A stretch of DNA of 55,978 bases from Clostridium sp. Ade.TY (GTDB taxonomy: Bacteria; Bacillota; Clostridia; Clostridiales; Clostridiaceae). Below, in pieces: positions 37,509-45,901 of the stretch; the first letter of the stretch is position 1; each line of letters starts with the position of its first letter. Under the pieces are notes generated by a model. That model saw only the letters and a program-made list of their open reading frames with translations, did no database searches and was not told where the DNA came from. The position numbers and the translations under genes were made by a program. The DNA lies in assembly GCF_000498355.1 (NCBI RefSeq), contig NZ_AVSV01000038.1:1-55978 (forward strand). Direction: 5' to 3'.

Positions 37509-39065
37509 CTATATTATTTTAGTAGTCCAATCTTCACAGTTCCAAACTTCTGTAACTATATCTCTATAAAACTCAGGTTCGTGAGATACTAAAAGAATTG
37601 TTCCTTTATATTCTTTTAATGCTCTTTTAAGTTCATCTTTTGCATCAACATCTAAGTGGTTTGTAGGTTCGTCAAATATTAAAATATTTGTATCAGTATT
37701 TAATATTTTACAAAGTCTAACTTTTGCAGCTTCACCACCAGATAAAACTCTAATTTTAGATTCAAGTTGTTTTGTTGTAAGACCACATTTTGCAAGAGCC
37801 GATCTTATTTCATATTGAGTTTTACTTGGGAATTCTTCCCAAACCTCCTCAATACAAGTATTATTATTATCTTCTCTATCTTCTTGTTCAAAGTATCCTA
37901 TTTGTTGATAATCTCCCAAATGAACTTTACCACTTAAAGGCTTAACTTTACCAAGTAAACTTTTTAAAAGAGTAGATTTACCAAGACCATTTGCCCCAAC
38001 TAAAGCTATCTTTTGGCCTCTTTCCATATGTAAGTTAAGTGGTTTTGTAAGAGGTTTGTCATAACCAATAACTAAATCCTCAGTTTCAAATATAATTTTC
38101 CCAGAAGTTTTTCCATATTTAAAATTAAATTCAGGTTTTGGTTTTTCTTTAGTAAGTTCTATTCTTTCCATTTTATCTAATTTCTTTTGTCTAGATTTAG
38201 CCATTCCAGTTGTTGCAACATTAGCTTTATTTCTAGCAACAAAATCTTCAAGTCTTGCAATTTCTTTTTGTTGTTTTTCATAAGCTATTTCAAGACGTTT
38301 TTTATTTTCATCATATATTCTCTTAAATTCGTAGTAATCTCCAACATATCTTGTAAGTTTTCTTTCTTCAACATGATATATTAAGTTTACAACATCATTT
38401 AAGAAAGGAATATCATGAGATATAAGTATAAATGCATTTTCATAATTTTGTAAGTATCTTTTAAGCCATAATATATGTTCTTCATCTAAATAGTTAGTAG
38501 GCTCATCTAAAAGTAATATATCAGGATTTTGAAGAAGTAATTTACCTAAAAGTATTTTAGTTCTTTGTCCACCTGATAAATCATCAACATCTTTATCAAG
38601 ACCTAAATCTAAAAGACCAAGACCTTTAGCAACTTCATCAACTTTAGCATCTATCATATAAAAACCATTGTTATCAAGCATATCTTGAATTGTTGCAGTT
38701 CTTTCAAGCATTTTATTAAGTTCATCTTCTGAAACTTCACCCATTTTTTCATATAAAGAATTCATTTCAGTTTCTAAATCAAATAAATATCTAAATGCAT
38801 CTCTTAGTGCATCTCTTATAGATGTACCTTTTTTTAATGCTGCATGTTGGTCCATATAACCAACTCTAACATTATTAGACCAAATAACTTGACCTTCATC
38901 TGGCATTAATTTACCAGTAATTATATTCATAAAAGTAGACTTACCTTCACCATTTGCGCCAATAAGTCCAACATGTTCACCTTTTAATAATCTAAAAGAA
39001 ACATCTTCAAATATAGCTCTGTCTCCAAAGCCATGATTCATATTTTTAACAATAACTATACTCAT
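37509..39065 (-). CDS. ABC-F family ATPase
   Basis: The 518-residue protein has two ABC domains and no membrane segment. Walker A motifs are GANGEGKST (residue 37) and GANGLGKST (near 350); signatures LSGGQRTKI and LSGGEAAKV; Walker B LLLDEPTNYLD and LIFDEPTNHLD. The linker between them (about 245-315) is charged and helical, the P-site tRNA-interacting arm of ABC-F proteins. It resembles the YkpA/YbiT group that acts on stalled ribosomes. Antibiotic resistance is possible but the short linker argues for a housekeeping role. AGGAGG precedes the ATG. Confidence 0.9.
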   Translation of the reverse strand: MSIVIVKNMNHGFGDRAIFEDVSFRLLKGEHVGLIGANGEGKSTFMNIITGKLMPDEGQVIWSNNVRVGYMDQHAALKKGTSIRDALRDAFRYLFDLETEMNSLYEKMGEVSEDELNKMLERTATIQDMLDNNGFYMIDAKVDEVAKGLGLLDLGLDKDVDDLSGGQRTKILLGKLLLQNPDILLLDEPTNYLDEEHILWLKRYLQNYENAFILISHDIPFLNDVVNLIYHVEERKLTRYVGDYYEFKRIYDENKKRLEIAYEKQQKEIARLEDFVARNKANVATTGMAKSRQKKLDKMERIELTKEKPKPEFNFKYGKTSGKIIFETEDLVIGYDKPLTKPLNLHMERGQKIALVGANGLGKSTLLKSLLGKVKPLSGKVHLGDYQQIGYFEQEDREDNNNTCIEEVWEEFPSKTQYEIRSALAKCGLTTKQLESKIRVLSGGEAAKVRLCKILNTDTNILIFDEPTNHLDVDAKDELKRALKEYKGTILLVSHEPEFYRDIVTEVWNCEDWTTKII

Positions 39066-39195
39066 TTTTTCCTCCTAAAAATATACTGCTACAAATAAGT
39101 TTAATAGTAGCATAATATTTTGTAAAGGAAAAGTGTACAATATTAATGACTTTCAAAAAATAGAAAAATAATGTATTATATTATAATAGGAATAA

Positions 39196-39212
39196 ATACC
39201 ATAGGGAGGTAT
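39196..39212 (+). promoter_or_regulatory. Candidate CsoR/CstR-type operator
   Basis: The inverted repeat ATACC-N7-GGTAT, with a G-rich centre, lies just before the ribosome site of the CsoR-family gene. CsoR and CstR operators have comparable ATACC/GGTAT ends. TATAAT at 39182-39187 could be the -10, so binding would cover the start region. Confidence 0.6.
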
Positions 39213-39225
39213 AAGGAGGACACGT

Positions 39226-39516
39226 ATGGATAATGATATGTTAACATTTGATGAGCATAATGAGAAGCTTAGAAAAGATATAATGAATAGGTTAAGAAGA
39301 ATCGAAGGGCAAGTTAAGGGGATACAAGGTATGATGGAAAAGAATGCTTGTTGTGGAGATGTTCTTGTTCAAATAGCAGCTATAAGATCTGCAATAAATA
39401 ATGTAGGTGGACTTATTATAGAAAATTATGCAATAAATTGTTTAGGGTTAGATGATGAAGAAGAACAGAAGAAAATAAAAGTTCTAGTAAAAAAAATAAA
39501 TAGTTTTGTTAAATAA
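39226..39516 (+). CDS. CsoR/CstR/FrmR family repressor
   Basis: The 96-residue all-helical protein has the family core RLRRIEGQVKGIQGMMEKNA, then CCGDVLVQIAAIRSA and IIENYAINCL. In copper-sensing CsoR the ligands are Cys-His-Cys. Here both Cys positions are kept but the His position is Asn (ENYAINC). That pattern suits a persulfide-sensing (CstR-like) or other sensor better than copper. It is preceded by AAGGAGG and an ATACC/GGTAT repeat and followed 26 bases on by a cation exchanger gene. Confidence 0.85.
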   Translation: MDNDMLTFDEHNEKLRKDIMNRLRRIEGQVKGIQGMMEKNACCGDVLVQIAAIRSAINNVGGLIIENYAINCLGLDDEEEQKKIKVLVKKINSFVK

Positions 39517-39542
39517 GGTTTTTATAGAAAGGGAATTTTGAT

Positions 39543-40520
39543 ATGACAAATTTTATATATGTGGTGTTATTAATAATAGGCTTTATACTTTTAATTAAAG
39601 GAGCAGATGTATTTGTTGATGGAGCATCTAGCATAGCCAAAAAGATTGGGATACCATCTGTTATAGTTGGTCTTACAATAGTATCACTTGGAACAAGTGC
39701 ACCTGAACTTGCTGTTAGTTCTATATCAGCATTTCAAGGAAATAATGGTATAGCAATTGGTAATATACTAGGATCTAATATATTTAATACATTAGTAGTT
39801 TTGGGTGGGACTGCTATTGCTAGTACGCTGGTAATAAAGAAAAATATTATAAAAAGAGATTTTTTTATAAATATTATAGTAATATTAGTACTATATTTTG
39901 TTTGTTTTGGAATATCATTTAATGGAAAAGATGGAGTTATAACAAGGTTAGATGGGATAATTTTATTGATATGTGCAGTAATATATACAATTGTTTTAAT
40001 ATTTAGTGCAAGAAAAGGAAAAATATCTTCTGATGATTTGGAAGTTTCAAAAAGTATTAAAACTTTACCTAATGTTATAAAAGTTGTTGTCGGTATATTG
40101 GCTATAGTTATAGGAGGAAAAGTAGTTGTTGACTCAGCAACTCAAATTGCATATTCAATAGGTATGAGTGAAAAGCTAGTTGGACTTACTATTGTTGCTG
40201 TTGGAACATCTCTTCCTGAACTTGTAACATCAATAGTTGCAGCTCTTAAAGGAGAAACGGAAATAGCAATAGGAAATGTGTTAGGATCTAATATATTTAA
40301 TATACTATTAATATTAGGATTATCTTCCACTATAAATCCAATAGTTGCATTAGGAAATTTATCTATAGACTTATTATTTTTAATAATAGTAACTTTAGTG
40401 ATTGGAGTTATTATATTTATAAATAATAAAGAAAGTATAAAAAGGCTAAATAGAATAGAAGGAACATTTTTAGTTCTTTTATATGTAGGATATTTATCAT
40501 ATATAATTATTAGAAATTAA
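39543..40520 (+). CDS. CaCA family Na+/Ca2+ exchanger (YrbG-like)
   Basis: The 325-residue membrane protein has ten hydrophobic segments in two homologous halves. The alpha repeats are VSLGTSAPELAVSSISAFQG (near 55) with GNILGSNIFN, and VAVGTSLPELVTSIVAALKG (near 220) with GNVLGSNIFN, which bind Ca2+ and Na+. It extrudes calcium or another divalent cation. It lies directly downstream of the CsoR-like gene with its own weak ribosome site (AAAGGG), so co-transcription is likely. Confidence 0.9.
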   Translation: MTNFIYVVLLIIGFILLIKGADVFVDGASSIAKKIGIPSVIVGLTIVSLGTSAPELAVSSISAFQGNNGIAIGNILGSNIFNTLVVLGGTAIASTLVIKKNIIKRDFFINIIVILVLYFVCFGISFNGKDGVITRLDGIILLICAVIYTIVLIFSARKGKISSDDLEVSKSIKTLPNVIKVVVGILAIVIGGKVVVDSATQIAYSIGMSEKLVGLTIVAVGTSLPELVTSIVAALKGETEIAIGNVLGSNIFNILLILGLSSTINPIVALGNLSIDLLFLIIVTLVIGVIIFINNKESIKRLNRIEGTFLVLLYVGYLSYIIIRN

Positions 40521-40525
40521 ATTTT

Positions 40526-40553
40526 AGCTTGCAGAGTTTGCAAGCTTTTTTTT
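40526..40553 (+). terminator. Intrinsic terminator
   Basis: AGCTTGCA/TGCAAGCT stem with a short loop and eight T. Confidence 0.85.
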
Positions 40554-40938
40554 ATTTATAATAGATATAAGTAAATAAGTAGAATAAATTATATATTATC
40601 TTTCTAATAGGGAAAATAATATAAAAATTCATATATAAATATATTTTCCAGAATATAAAAATAAACAAAAATATTATTTCATTAGAAGAAATGAAAAGAG
40701 TATATAAGTATTTAAGTAAAAGATCAAATAATATTTATTTAGGAAATATAATTTCTAAAGGAAGATGATATATAACAAAATAAAAAATAGTATTGTAATT
40801 GATTTAATATTATTAAATCCTTTTTATTTTAAAGTAAAAATAAATTATATTAATAAGGAAAGTAATGCTAATTATAATATATTATTTTATAATATATATG
40901 GGGATTAAAGTATATAAAATACAAGGAGATGAGTAGGT
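40554..40938. other. Very AT-rich gap of about 385 bp before the lactate regulator
   Basis: No gene of ordinary size is present. A 25-codon frame (40691-40768, start ATG) with protein-like composition ends 32 bases before an AT-rich hairpin with a T-rich tail (GATTTAATA/TATTAAATC, 40801-40819). It could be a tiny gene with a terminator or a remnant. The rest presumably contains the promoter of the GntR gene, which I cannot place. Confidence 0.5.
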
Positions 40939-41631
40939 GTGGATGTTTCATCAAAGAGTACAAAAGTTTATGAAGAAGTAGTAGAACGTATAAAAAATAT
41001 GGTTGAAAATGGTGAACTTAAAATGGGTGAAAAATTACCAACTGAAAGAGCTATGGCAGAAGAATTAAATGTAAGTAGAGCATCTATAAGAGAAGCCATA
41101 AGATCTCTTGAAGTAATAGGTTTAGTAGAATGTAAGCAAGGGGCAGGAAATTATATAAGAAAAGATTTTAGTAAAATACTTTTAGAACCATTATCAATGA
41201 TGTTTATGTTAAAACAAGGATCAGCTATGGATATATATGAGCTTAGAGAAGTTTTAGAACTTTCAACTATAATGTTATCAGCTAAAAGAATAAGCAAAGA
41301 AGATCTTGAAAAATTAAAGAATTTAATAAAAATGTTTAAAGAAAGTGATATAGAATCAAATAATGTAATTATAGATAAAGAATTTCACTACACTATAGTA
41401 AGAGCTGCAAATAATCAGCTTATAACTAATCTTTTGAATGTAGTATCACAATTAATGGATAAGTTTATAACTGATTTAAGAAAAAACATACTAGAAAGTA
41501 ATGAAAATAAAGAAAAGTTATTGGAATTACATGAAAAAATTTATTTTGCACTTGAAGAAAAAGATGACTATAAAGCATATACAGCACTTAAGGATCACTT
41601 TAAATTAATAAAAGAATATATAAAGTGTTAA
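40939..41631 (+). CDS. FadR-type GntR regulator of the lactate cluster
   Basis: The 230-residue protein has an N-terminal winged helix (KVYEEVVERIKNMVENGELK, LPTERAMAEELNVSRASIRE, GLVECKQGAGNYI) and a C-terminal FCD helical domain with the metal/effector-binding Asp/His pattern (DKEFHYTIVRAANN near 153). Start is GTG 40939 after AAGGAG. It resembles LldR/LctA, which sense lactate. It is the first gene of the cluster, and a TGGT-N3-ACCA box lies before the permease. No effector test is possible here. Confidence 0.88.
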   Translation: MDVSSKSTKVYEEVVERIKNMVENGELKMGEKLPTERAMAEELNVSRASIREAIRSLEVIGLVECKQGAGNYIRKDFSKILLEPLSMMFMLKQGSAMDIYELREVLELSTIMLSAKRISKEDLEKLKNLIKMFKESDIESNNVIIDKEFHYTIVRAANNQLITNLLNVVSQLMDKFITDLRKNILESNENKEKLLELHEKIYFALEEKDDYKAYTALKDHFKLIKEYIKC

Positions 41632-41766
41632 AAAAATAACAATATAATTAGGAAACTAATGGAAATTTAAAGTTCATAATTTATTCTTAAAGGGAGTTAC
41701 ATTTAGTAGCTCCCTTAATCATTATTAATACGTTTACAAATAATAAGTGTTAAAAAAATAACAATA
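41623..41766 (+). promoter_or_regulatory. Two identical Rex-like boxes (direct repeat, 122 bp apart)
   Basis: The 22-base sequence at 41623-41644 is repeated exactly at 41745-41766. Its core TGTTAAAAAAATAACA (41626-41641 and 41748-41763) matches the clostridial Rex consensus TGTTAA-N4-TTAACA at all but one base. The first copy overlaps the end of the regulator gene, the second lies before the permease. Confidence 0.55.
41687..41718 (+). terminator. Weak terminator or attenuator after the regulator gene
   Basis: Stem TTAAGGGAG/CTCCCTTAA with partial pairing of the loop-side bases TAC/GTA. The following sequence TCATTATTAATA is not a strong U tract, so it may only partly stop transcription. 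Confidence 0.5.
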
Positions 41767-41808
41767 CTGGAAATACCTAGAATAAAGGAGTACAATAAAA
41801 TTAAAAAT

Positions 41809-41819
41809 TGGTCATACCA
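41809..41819 (+). promoter_or_regulatory. FadR-family operator before the lactate permease
   Basis: TGGTCATACCA is a perfect TGGT-N3-ACCA palindrome, the form bound by FadR/LldR/PdhR-type GntR proteins. It lies 33 bases before the permease start and very probably binds the upstream regulator. Confidence 0.75.
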
Positions 41820-41851
41820 CCTAGTTAGTATATATAATGAAGGAGGAAATG

Positions 41852-43372
41852 ATGGATATTTATTTAAAATTTTTAATTGCATTATTACCAATAATTCTGC
41901 TTATGGTAGCACTTGGAGTATTTAAAGTTTCAGGATATAAAATTTGTCCTATAACTTTAATTGTTACTATGATACTTGCAATTACTATATGGAAAATGCC
42001 AGTTGATATTACAATATCAGCAGCATTAGAAGGTGTAGCACTTGCTATTTGGCCTATAATGATAGTAATTATAGCTGCAGTATTTACTTATAATTTGTCG
42101 TTATATACTGGTAGCATGGAAATCATCAAAAAAATGATGATGGAAATAACTACTGACAAAAGAATTCTGGTATTAATTCTTGCATGGGGATTTGGAGGTT
42201 TTTTAGAGGCTATTGCAGGTTTTGGAACTGCTGTTGCTATACCTGCTAGTATAATGGCAGGGCTTGGGTTTAATCCACTTTTTGCAGCAATAATTTGTTT
42301 AATAGCAAATACAACACCTACAGCTTTTGGAGCTATAGGACTTCCAGTAACAACTCTTGCTCAAGTAGCTAATTTAAATGTAAATCAATTATCCTATGCT
42401 GTAAGTATTCAATTATTTCTATTTATTATTGTAGTTCCAATTATATTAGTTATGATAACTGGAAAGTCAGTTAAAGCAATTAAAGGAGTTTTGGGAATTT
42501 CATTAGTTTCAGGAATATCTTTTGCTTTACCACAAGTTTTAATTGCTAAGTATATTGGAGCGGAATTACCAGCTATATTAGGCTCAATTCTTTCTATGAG
42601 TTTAACAGTTTTATTTGCCAAAGTATTTTATAAGGAATCAGCAAATAAAAATAATAGTTTAACTATGAAAAAGAAAATTTGGGCTTGGACTCCATTTATT
42701 TTAGTGTTTTTATTTATATTTTTCACTTCATCACTTTTTCCATTTATTAATGAAAAATTAGCTTTAGTGAAAACATCAATAAAAATTTACCTAGGAAGCG
42801 GTGCAAAACCTTATACATTTTTATGGCTTGCAACTCCAGGGACATTAATAATAATAGCTACATATATAGGAGGATTTATTCAAGGTGCAAAATTTAAAGA
42901 AATATCATTAGTTCTTCTTAAAACATGCAAACAAATGGGTAAAACGGCCATAACAATAATGTCCATAGTAGCTTTAGCAAAAGTTATGGGATACAGTGGA
43001 ATGATTAAATCAATGTCAATAGTTTTAGTAGCAGTAACAGGAGGATTTTATCCAATAATTGCACCATTAATAGGCGCACTTGGAACATTTGTAACAGGTA
43101 GCGATACTTCTGCAAACGTTTTATTTGGAGGTCTTCAAGTTGAAGTTGCAAAGACTTTGGATTTAAATCCATATTGGCTTGCAGCAGCAAATACTTGTGG
43201 AGCTACTGCTGGAAAAATGATATCTCCTCAAAGTATAGCAGTTGCAACAGCGGCTACAGGTCTTGTTGGAGAAGAAGGAAAAATATTAAATTCAACACTT
43301 AAGTTTTGTTTAGTATTTGTAATATTATTTGGATTTATAACTTATTTACTTGGTCCTGTATTTGGATTTTAA
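41852..43372 (+). CDS. lctP: L-lactate permease family transporter
   Basis: The 506-residue protein has about twelve to fourteen membrane helices and family motifs AWGFGGFLEAIAGFGTAVAI (near 110-130), NTTPTAFGAIGLPVTTLAQV and FVTGSDTSANVLFGGLQVEV plus AANTCGATAGKMISPQSIAV toward the C terminus. LctP proteins take up lactate or glycolate with protons. I start at ATG 41852 because AGGAGG is five bases upstream; the preceding in-frame ATGs lie in or too near that site. Context points to lactate as substrate. Confidence 0.93.
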   Translation: MDIYLKFLIALLPIILLMVALGVFKVSGYKICPITLIVTMILAITIWKMPVDITISAALEGVALAIWPIMIVIIAAVFTYNLSLYTGSMEIIKKMMMEITTDKRILVLILAWGFGGFLEAIAGFGTAVAIPASIMAGLGFNPLFAAIICLIANTTPTAFGAIGLPVTTLAQVANLNVNQLSYAVSIQLFLFIIVVPIILVMITGKSVKAIKGVLGISLVSGISFALPQVLIAKYIGAELPAILGSILSMSLTVLFAKVFYKESANKNNSLTMKKKIWAWTPFILVFLFIFFTSSLFPFINEKLALVKTSIKIYLGSGAKPYTFLWLATPGTLIIIATYIGGFIQGAKFKEISLVLLKTCKQMGKTAITIMSIVALAKVMGYSGMIKSMSIVLVAVTGGFYPIIAPLIGALGTFVTGSDTSANVLFGGLQVEVAKTLDLNPYWLAAANTCGATAGKMISPQSIAVATAATGLVGEEGKILNSTLKFCLVFVILFGFITYLLGPVFGF

Positions 43373-43429
43373 TTTATAAAATATAAAAATAATTAATATT
43401 AATTATTTTAAAAGATAGGGGAGATTCAA

Positions 43430-45841
43430 GTGGAAATTTTACAAAAGGGTTTTGAAAAACCTACAAAAAGAGTAGAAATTTTAAAAGAGGAAATTTTAGC
43501 TGCTTTTCCTGAAATTGAAGTTGATAGAGCTAGAATTTTAACTGATTCTTTCAAGAAAACAGAAAATGAACCTATAATAATAAGGAAAGCAAAGGCGTTA
43601 AAAGCTCTCTTAGAACAAATGCCTATAACAATTAGAAATGGTGAACTTATTGTTGGTAGTTTAACTAAAAATCCAAGATCAGCTCAAGTTTATCCTGAGT
43701 TTTCTAACAAATGGCTTGTAGATGAATTTGATAAGTTAGAAAAAAGAACTTCTGATGCATTTAGAATTTCAGAAGAGAATAAAAGCGAATTAAAAGAAAT
43801 ATTTAAGTATTGGGATGGTAAAACAGTAAGTGAACTTGCTACTTCTTATATGCCAGAATCAACAAAAAAAGCAATGAAAGCTAATGTATTTACTGTAGCA
43901 AATTATCATTTTAATGGGCTTGGTCATATATCAGTTGATTATGAAAAAGTATTAAAAAATGGATTCGCTGGAATAATGAAAGAAGTAAAAGAGCAAATTA
44001 AAAAATCTGTAGAAAGTGATCCTAATTATATTCATAAGAAAATGTTTTGGGATTCAATTTTAATCTGTTGTAATGCTGCTATAGATTATGCACATAGATA
44101 TTCAAATCTTGCAAAAGAATTAGCAAGTAAAGAAAAGGATGAAAATAGAAAAAAAGAATTATTAGAAATATCAAGAGTTTGTAAAAAGGTTCCTGAATAT
44201 CCAGCTGAAACTTTTTATGAAGCTTGCCAATCTTTTTGGTTTATTCAATTAATAATAAGTATGGAATCAAATGGTCATGCTATTTCTCCAGCTCGTTTTG
44301 ACCAGTACATGAATCCTTTTTATAAAAGAGATTTGGAAAAATCAAATAATATAAAAGATTTTAATAGAGAAGTACTTCATTGTTTATGGGTTAAGTTTAA
44401 TGATTTAACAAAGGTTCGTGATGAAACTACAACAAAAGCTTTTAGTGGATATTCAATGTTCCAAAATTTGATAGTTGGAGGACAAACTCCTGATGGCAAA
44501 GATGCAACAAATGAATTATCTTATTTATGTATGGCTGCTACAGGAAGTTTGAAGTTACCACAACCTTCTTTATCAGTTAGAGTTTGGAATAATTCACCTG
44601 ATGAATTTTTAATAAGAGCATGTGAGGTAGCTAGATTAGGAACTGGATTACCAGCATTTTATAATGATGAAGTAATAATACCTATGCTTGTAAATCAAGG
44701 ATTAACTTTAGAAGATGCAAGAGATTATGGAATTGTTGGATGCGTTGAACCTCAAAAGCCTGGAAAAACAGATGGATGGTATGATGCGGCATTCTTTAAC
44801 TTAGCTAAGGTTTTAGAAATTTCAATTAATAATGGTTTTGAAAATGGAAAGAGAGTTGGTTCAAAAACTGGAGAATTTACAGATTTTAAAAATATAGATG
44901 ATTTAATAGAGGCTTATAAAAAACAAATACATTTTTTTGTAAACCATATGGTTGCTGCTGATAACTGTGTAGATATTGCTCATAGAGAAAGAGCACCACT
45001 TCCATTTTTGTCATGTATGTTAGATGATTGTATTCCTTTAGGAAAATCAATACAAGAAGGTGGAGGTCATTATCGCTTTTCTGGACCTTTAGGTGTTGGA
45101 GTAGCCAATATTGGTAACTCATTTATGGCAATCAAGAAATTAGTATTTGATGAAAAGAAAATTTCTTTAGAAGATTTAAAAGAAGCACTTAATAATAATT
45201 TTGGTAAAGATTTAGAAGATGCAAATGAAAAAATGAAGTATGAAAATATTAGACAAATGCTTTTAAATAGAGCACCTAAGTTTGGTAATGACATAGATGA
45301 AGTTGATGAATTTACAAGAGAAGGCTCTCTTATATATTGTGACGAAGTTCTTAAACATTATAACCAACGTGGCGGAAAATTTTTACCTGGACTATATCCA
45401 GTATCAAATAATGTTCATTTAGGTTCATTAGTTGGTGCAACACCTGATGGAAGAAATTCAGGAGAGCCAATTGCAGATGGAGTTTCTCCAACTAGAGGAA
45501 CTGATGTAAATGGACCAACAGCAGCTGCAAATTCAGTAGCAAAATTAGATCATTTTAGTGCTCCAAGTGGAACTTTATTAAATCAAAAATTTAACCCTTC
45601 AGCACTTGAAGGAGATAATGGTCTTAAAAATTTAATGAATTTAATTAGAAGTTACTTTGATAAAAAAGGAATGCATATGCAATTTAATATTATAAGTAAA
45701 GAAACTTTACTTAAAGCACAAAAGCATCCTGAAAAGTATAGAGATTTAATAGTTAGAGTAGCAGGATATAGTGCTCAATTTATATGTCTGGATAAAGGTG
45801 TTCAAGATGACATTATAAAGAGAACTGAATTAGAGTTATAA
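43430..45841 (+). CDS. Glycyl radical enzyme, glycerol/propanediol dehydratase-like
   Basis: The 803-residue protein has a pyruvate formate-lyase domain and a C-terminal glycyl radical loop RVAGYSAQFICLD. The active-site Cys and Glu lie in YGIVGCVEPQKPGKTDGW, which excludes pyruvate formate-lyase itself (Cys-Cys) and matches diol dehydratases. From memory of the Clostridium butyricum glycerol dehydratase, ESNGHS reads ESNGHA here and GWHD reads GWYD, so the substrate pocket may differ. Start is GTG 43430 after GGGAG. The activase follows. No alcohol dehydrogenase or microcompartment gene is near, so the product is not obvious; lactate-related hydroxyacids, glycerol or 1,2-propanediol are candidates. 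Confidence 0.88.
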   Translation: MEILQKGFEKPTKRVEILKEEILAAFPEIEVDRARILTDSFKKTENEPIIIRKAKALKALLEQMPITIRNGELIVGSLTKNPRSAQVYPEFSNKWLVDEFDKLEKRTSDAFRISEENKSELKEIFKYWDGKTVSELATSYMPESTKKAMKANVFTVANYHFNGLGHISVDYEKVLKNGFAGIMKEVKEQIKKSVESDPNYIHKKMFWDSILICCNAAIDYAHRYSNLAKELASKEKDENRKKELLEISRVCKKVPEYPAETFYEACQSFWFIQLIISMESNGHAISPARFDQYMNPFYKRDLEKSNNIKDFNREVLHCLWVKFNDLTKVRDETTTKAFSGYSMFQNLIVGGQTPDGKDATNELSYLCMAATGSLKLPQPSLSVRVWNNSPDEFLIRACEVARLGTGLPAFYNDEVIIPMLVNQGLTLEDARDYGIVGCVEPQKPGKTDGWYDAAFFNLAKVLEISINNGFENGKRVGSKTGEFTDFKNIDDLIEAYKKQIHFFVNHMVAADNCVDIAHRERAPLPFLSCMLDDCIPLGKSIQEGGGHYRFSGPLGVGVANIGNSFMAIKKLVFDEKKISLEDLKEALNNNFGKDLEDANEKMKYENIRQMLLNRAPKFGNDIDEVDEFTREGSLIYCDEVLKHYNQRGGKFLPGLYPVSNNVHLGSLVGATPDGRNSGEPIADGVSPTRGTDVNGPTAAANSVAKLDHFSAPSGTLLNQKFNPSALEGDNGLKNLMNLIRSYFDKKGMHMQFNIISKETLLKAQKHPEKYRDLIVRVAGYSAQFICLDKGVQDDIIKRTELEL

Positions 45842-45901
45842 ACTATAAATTTTGATTTTATTAGTATAAGTATTAAAAATTTACTTAAGAAGGATAAATA
45901 T

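Noticed and set aside
37509..39065. ABC-F protein as an antibiotic resistance determinant
   Set aside because: The linker is short and the sequence looks like the housekeeping YkpA/YbiT type; nothing around it points to resistance.
44886..45122. Minus-strand frames inside the glycyl radical enzyme gene
   Set aside because: They lack ribosome sites and lie wholly within a clearly conserved gene; the composition is that of an antisense frame.
43430..45841. Calling this gene pyruvate formate-lyase (pflB)
   Set aside because: The active site reads GCVEP rather than the adjacent Cys-Cys of pyruvate formate-lyase, and the activase has the extra ferredoxin domain of the dehydratase group.
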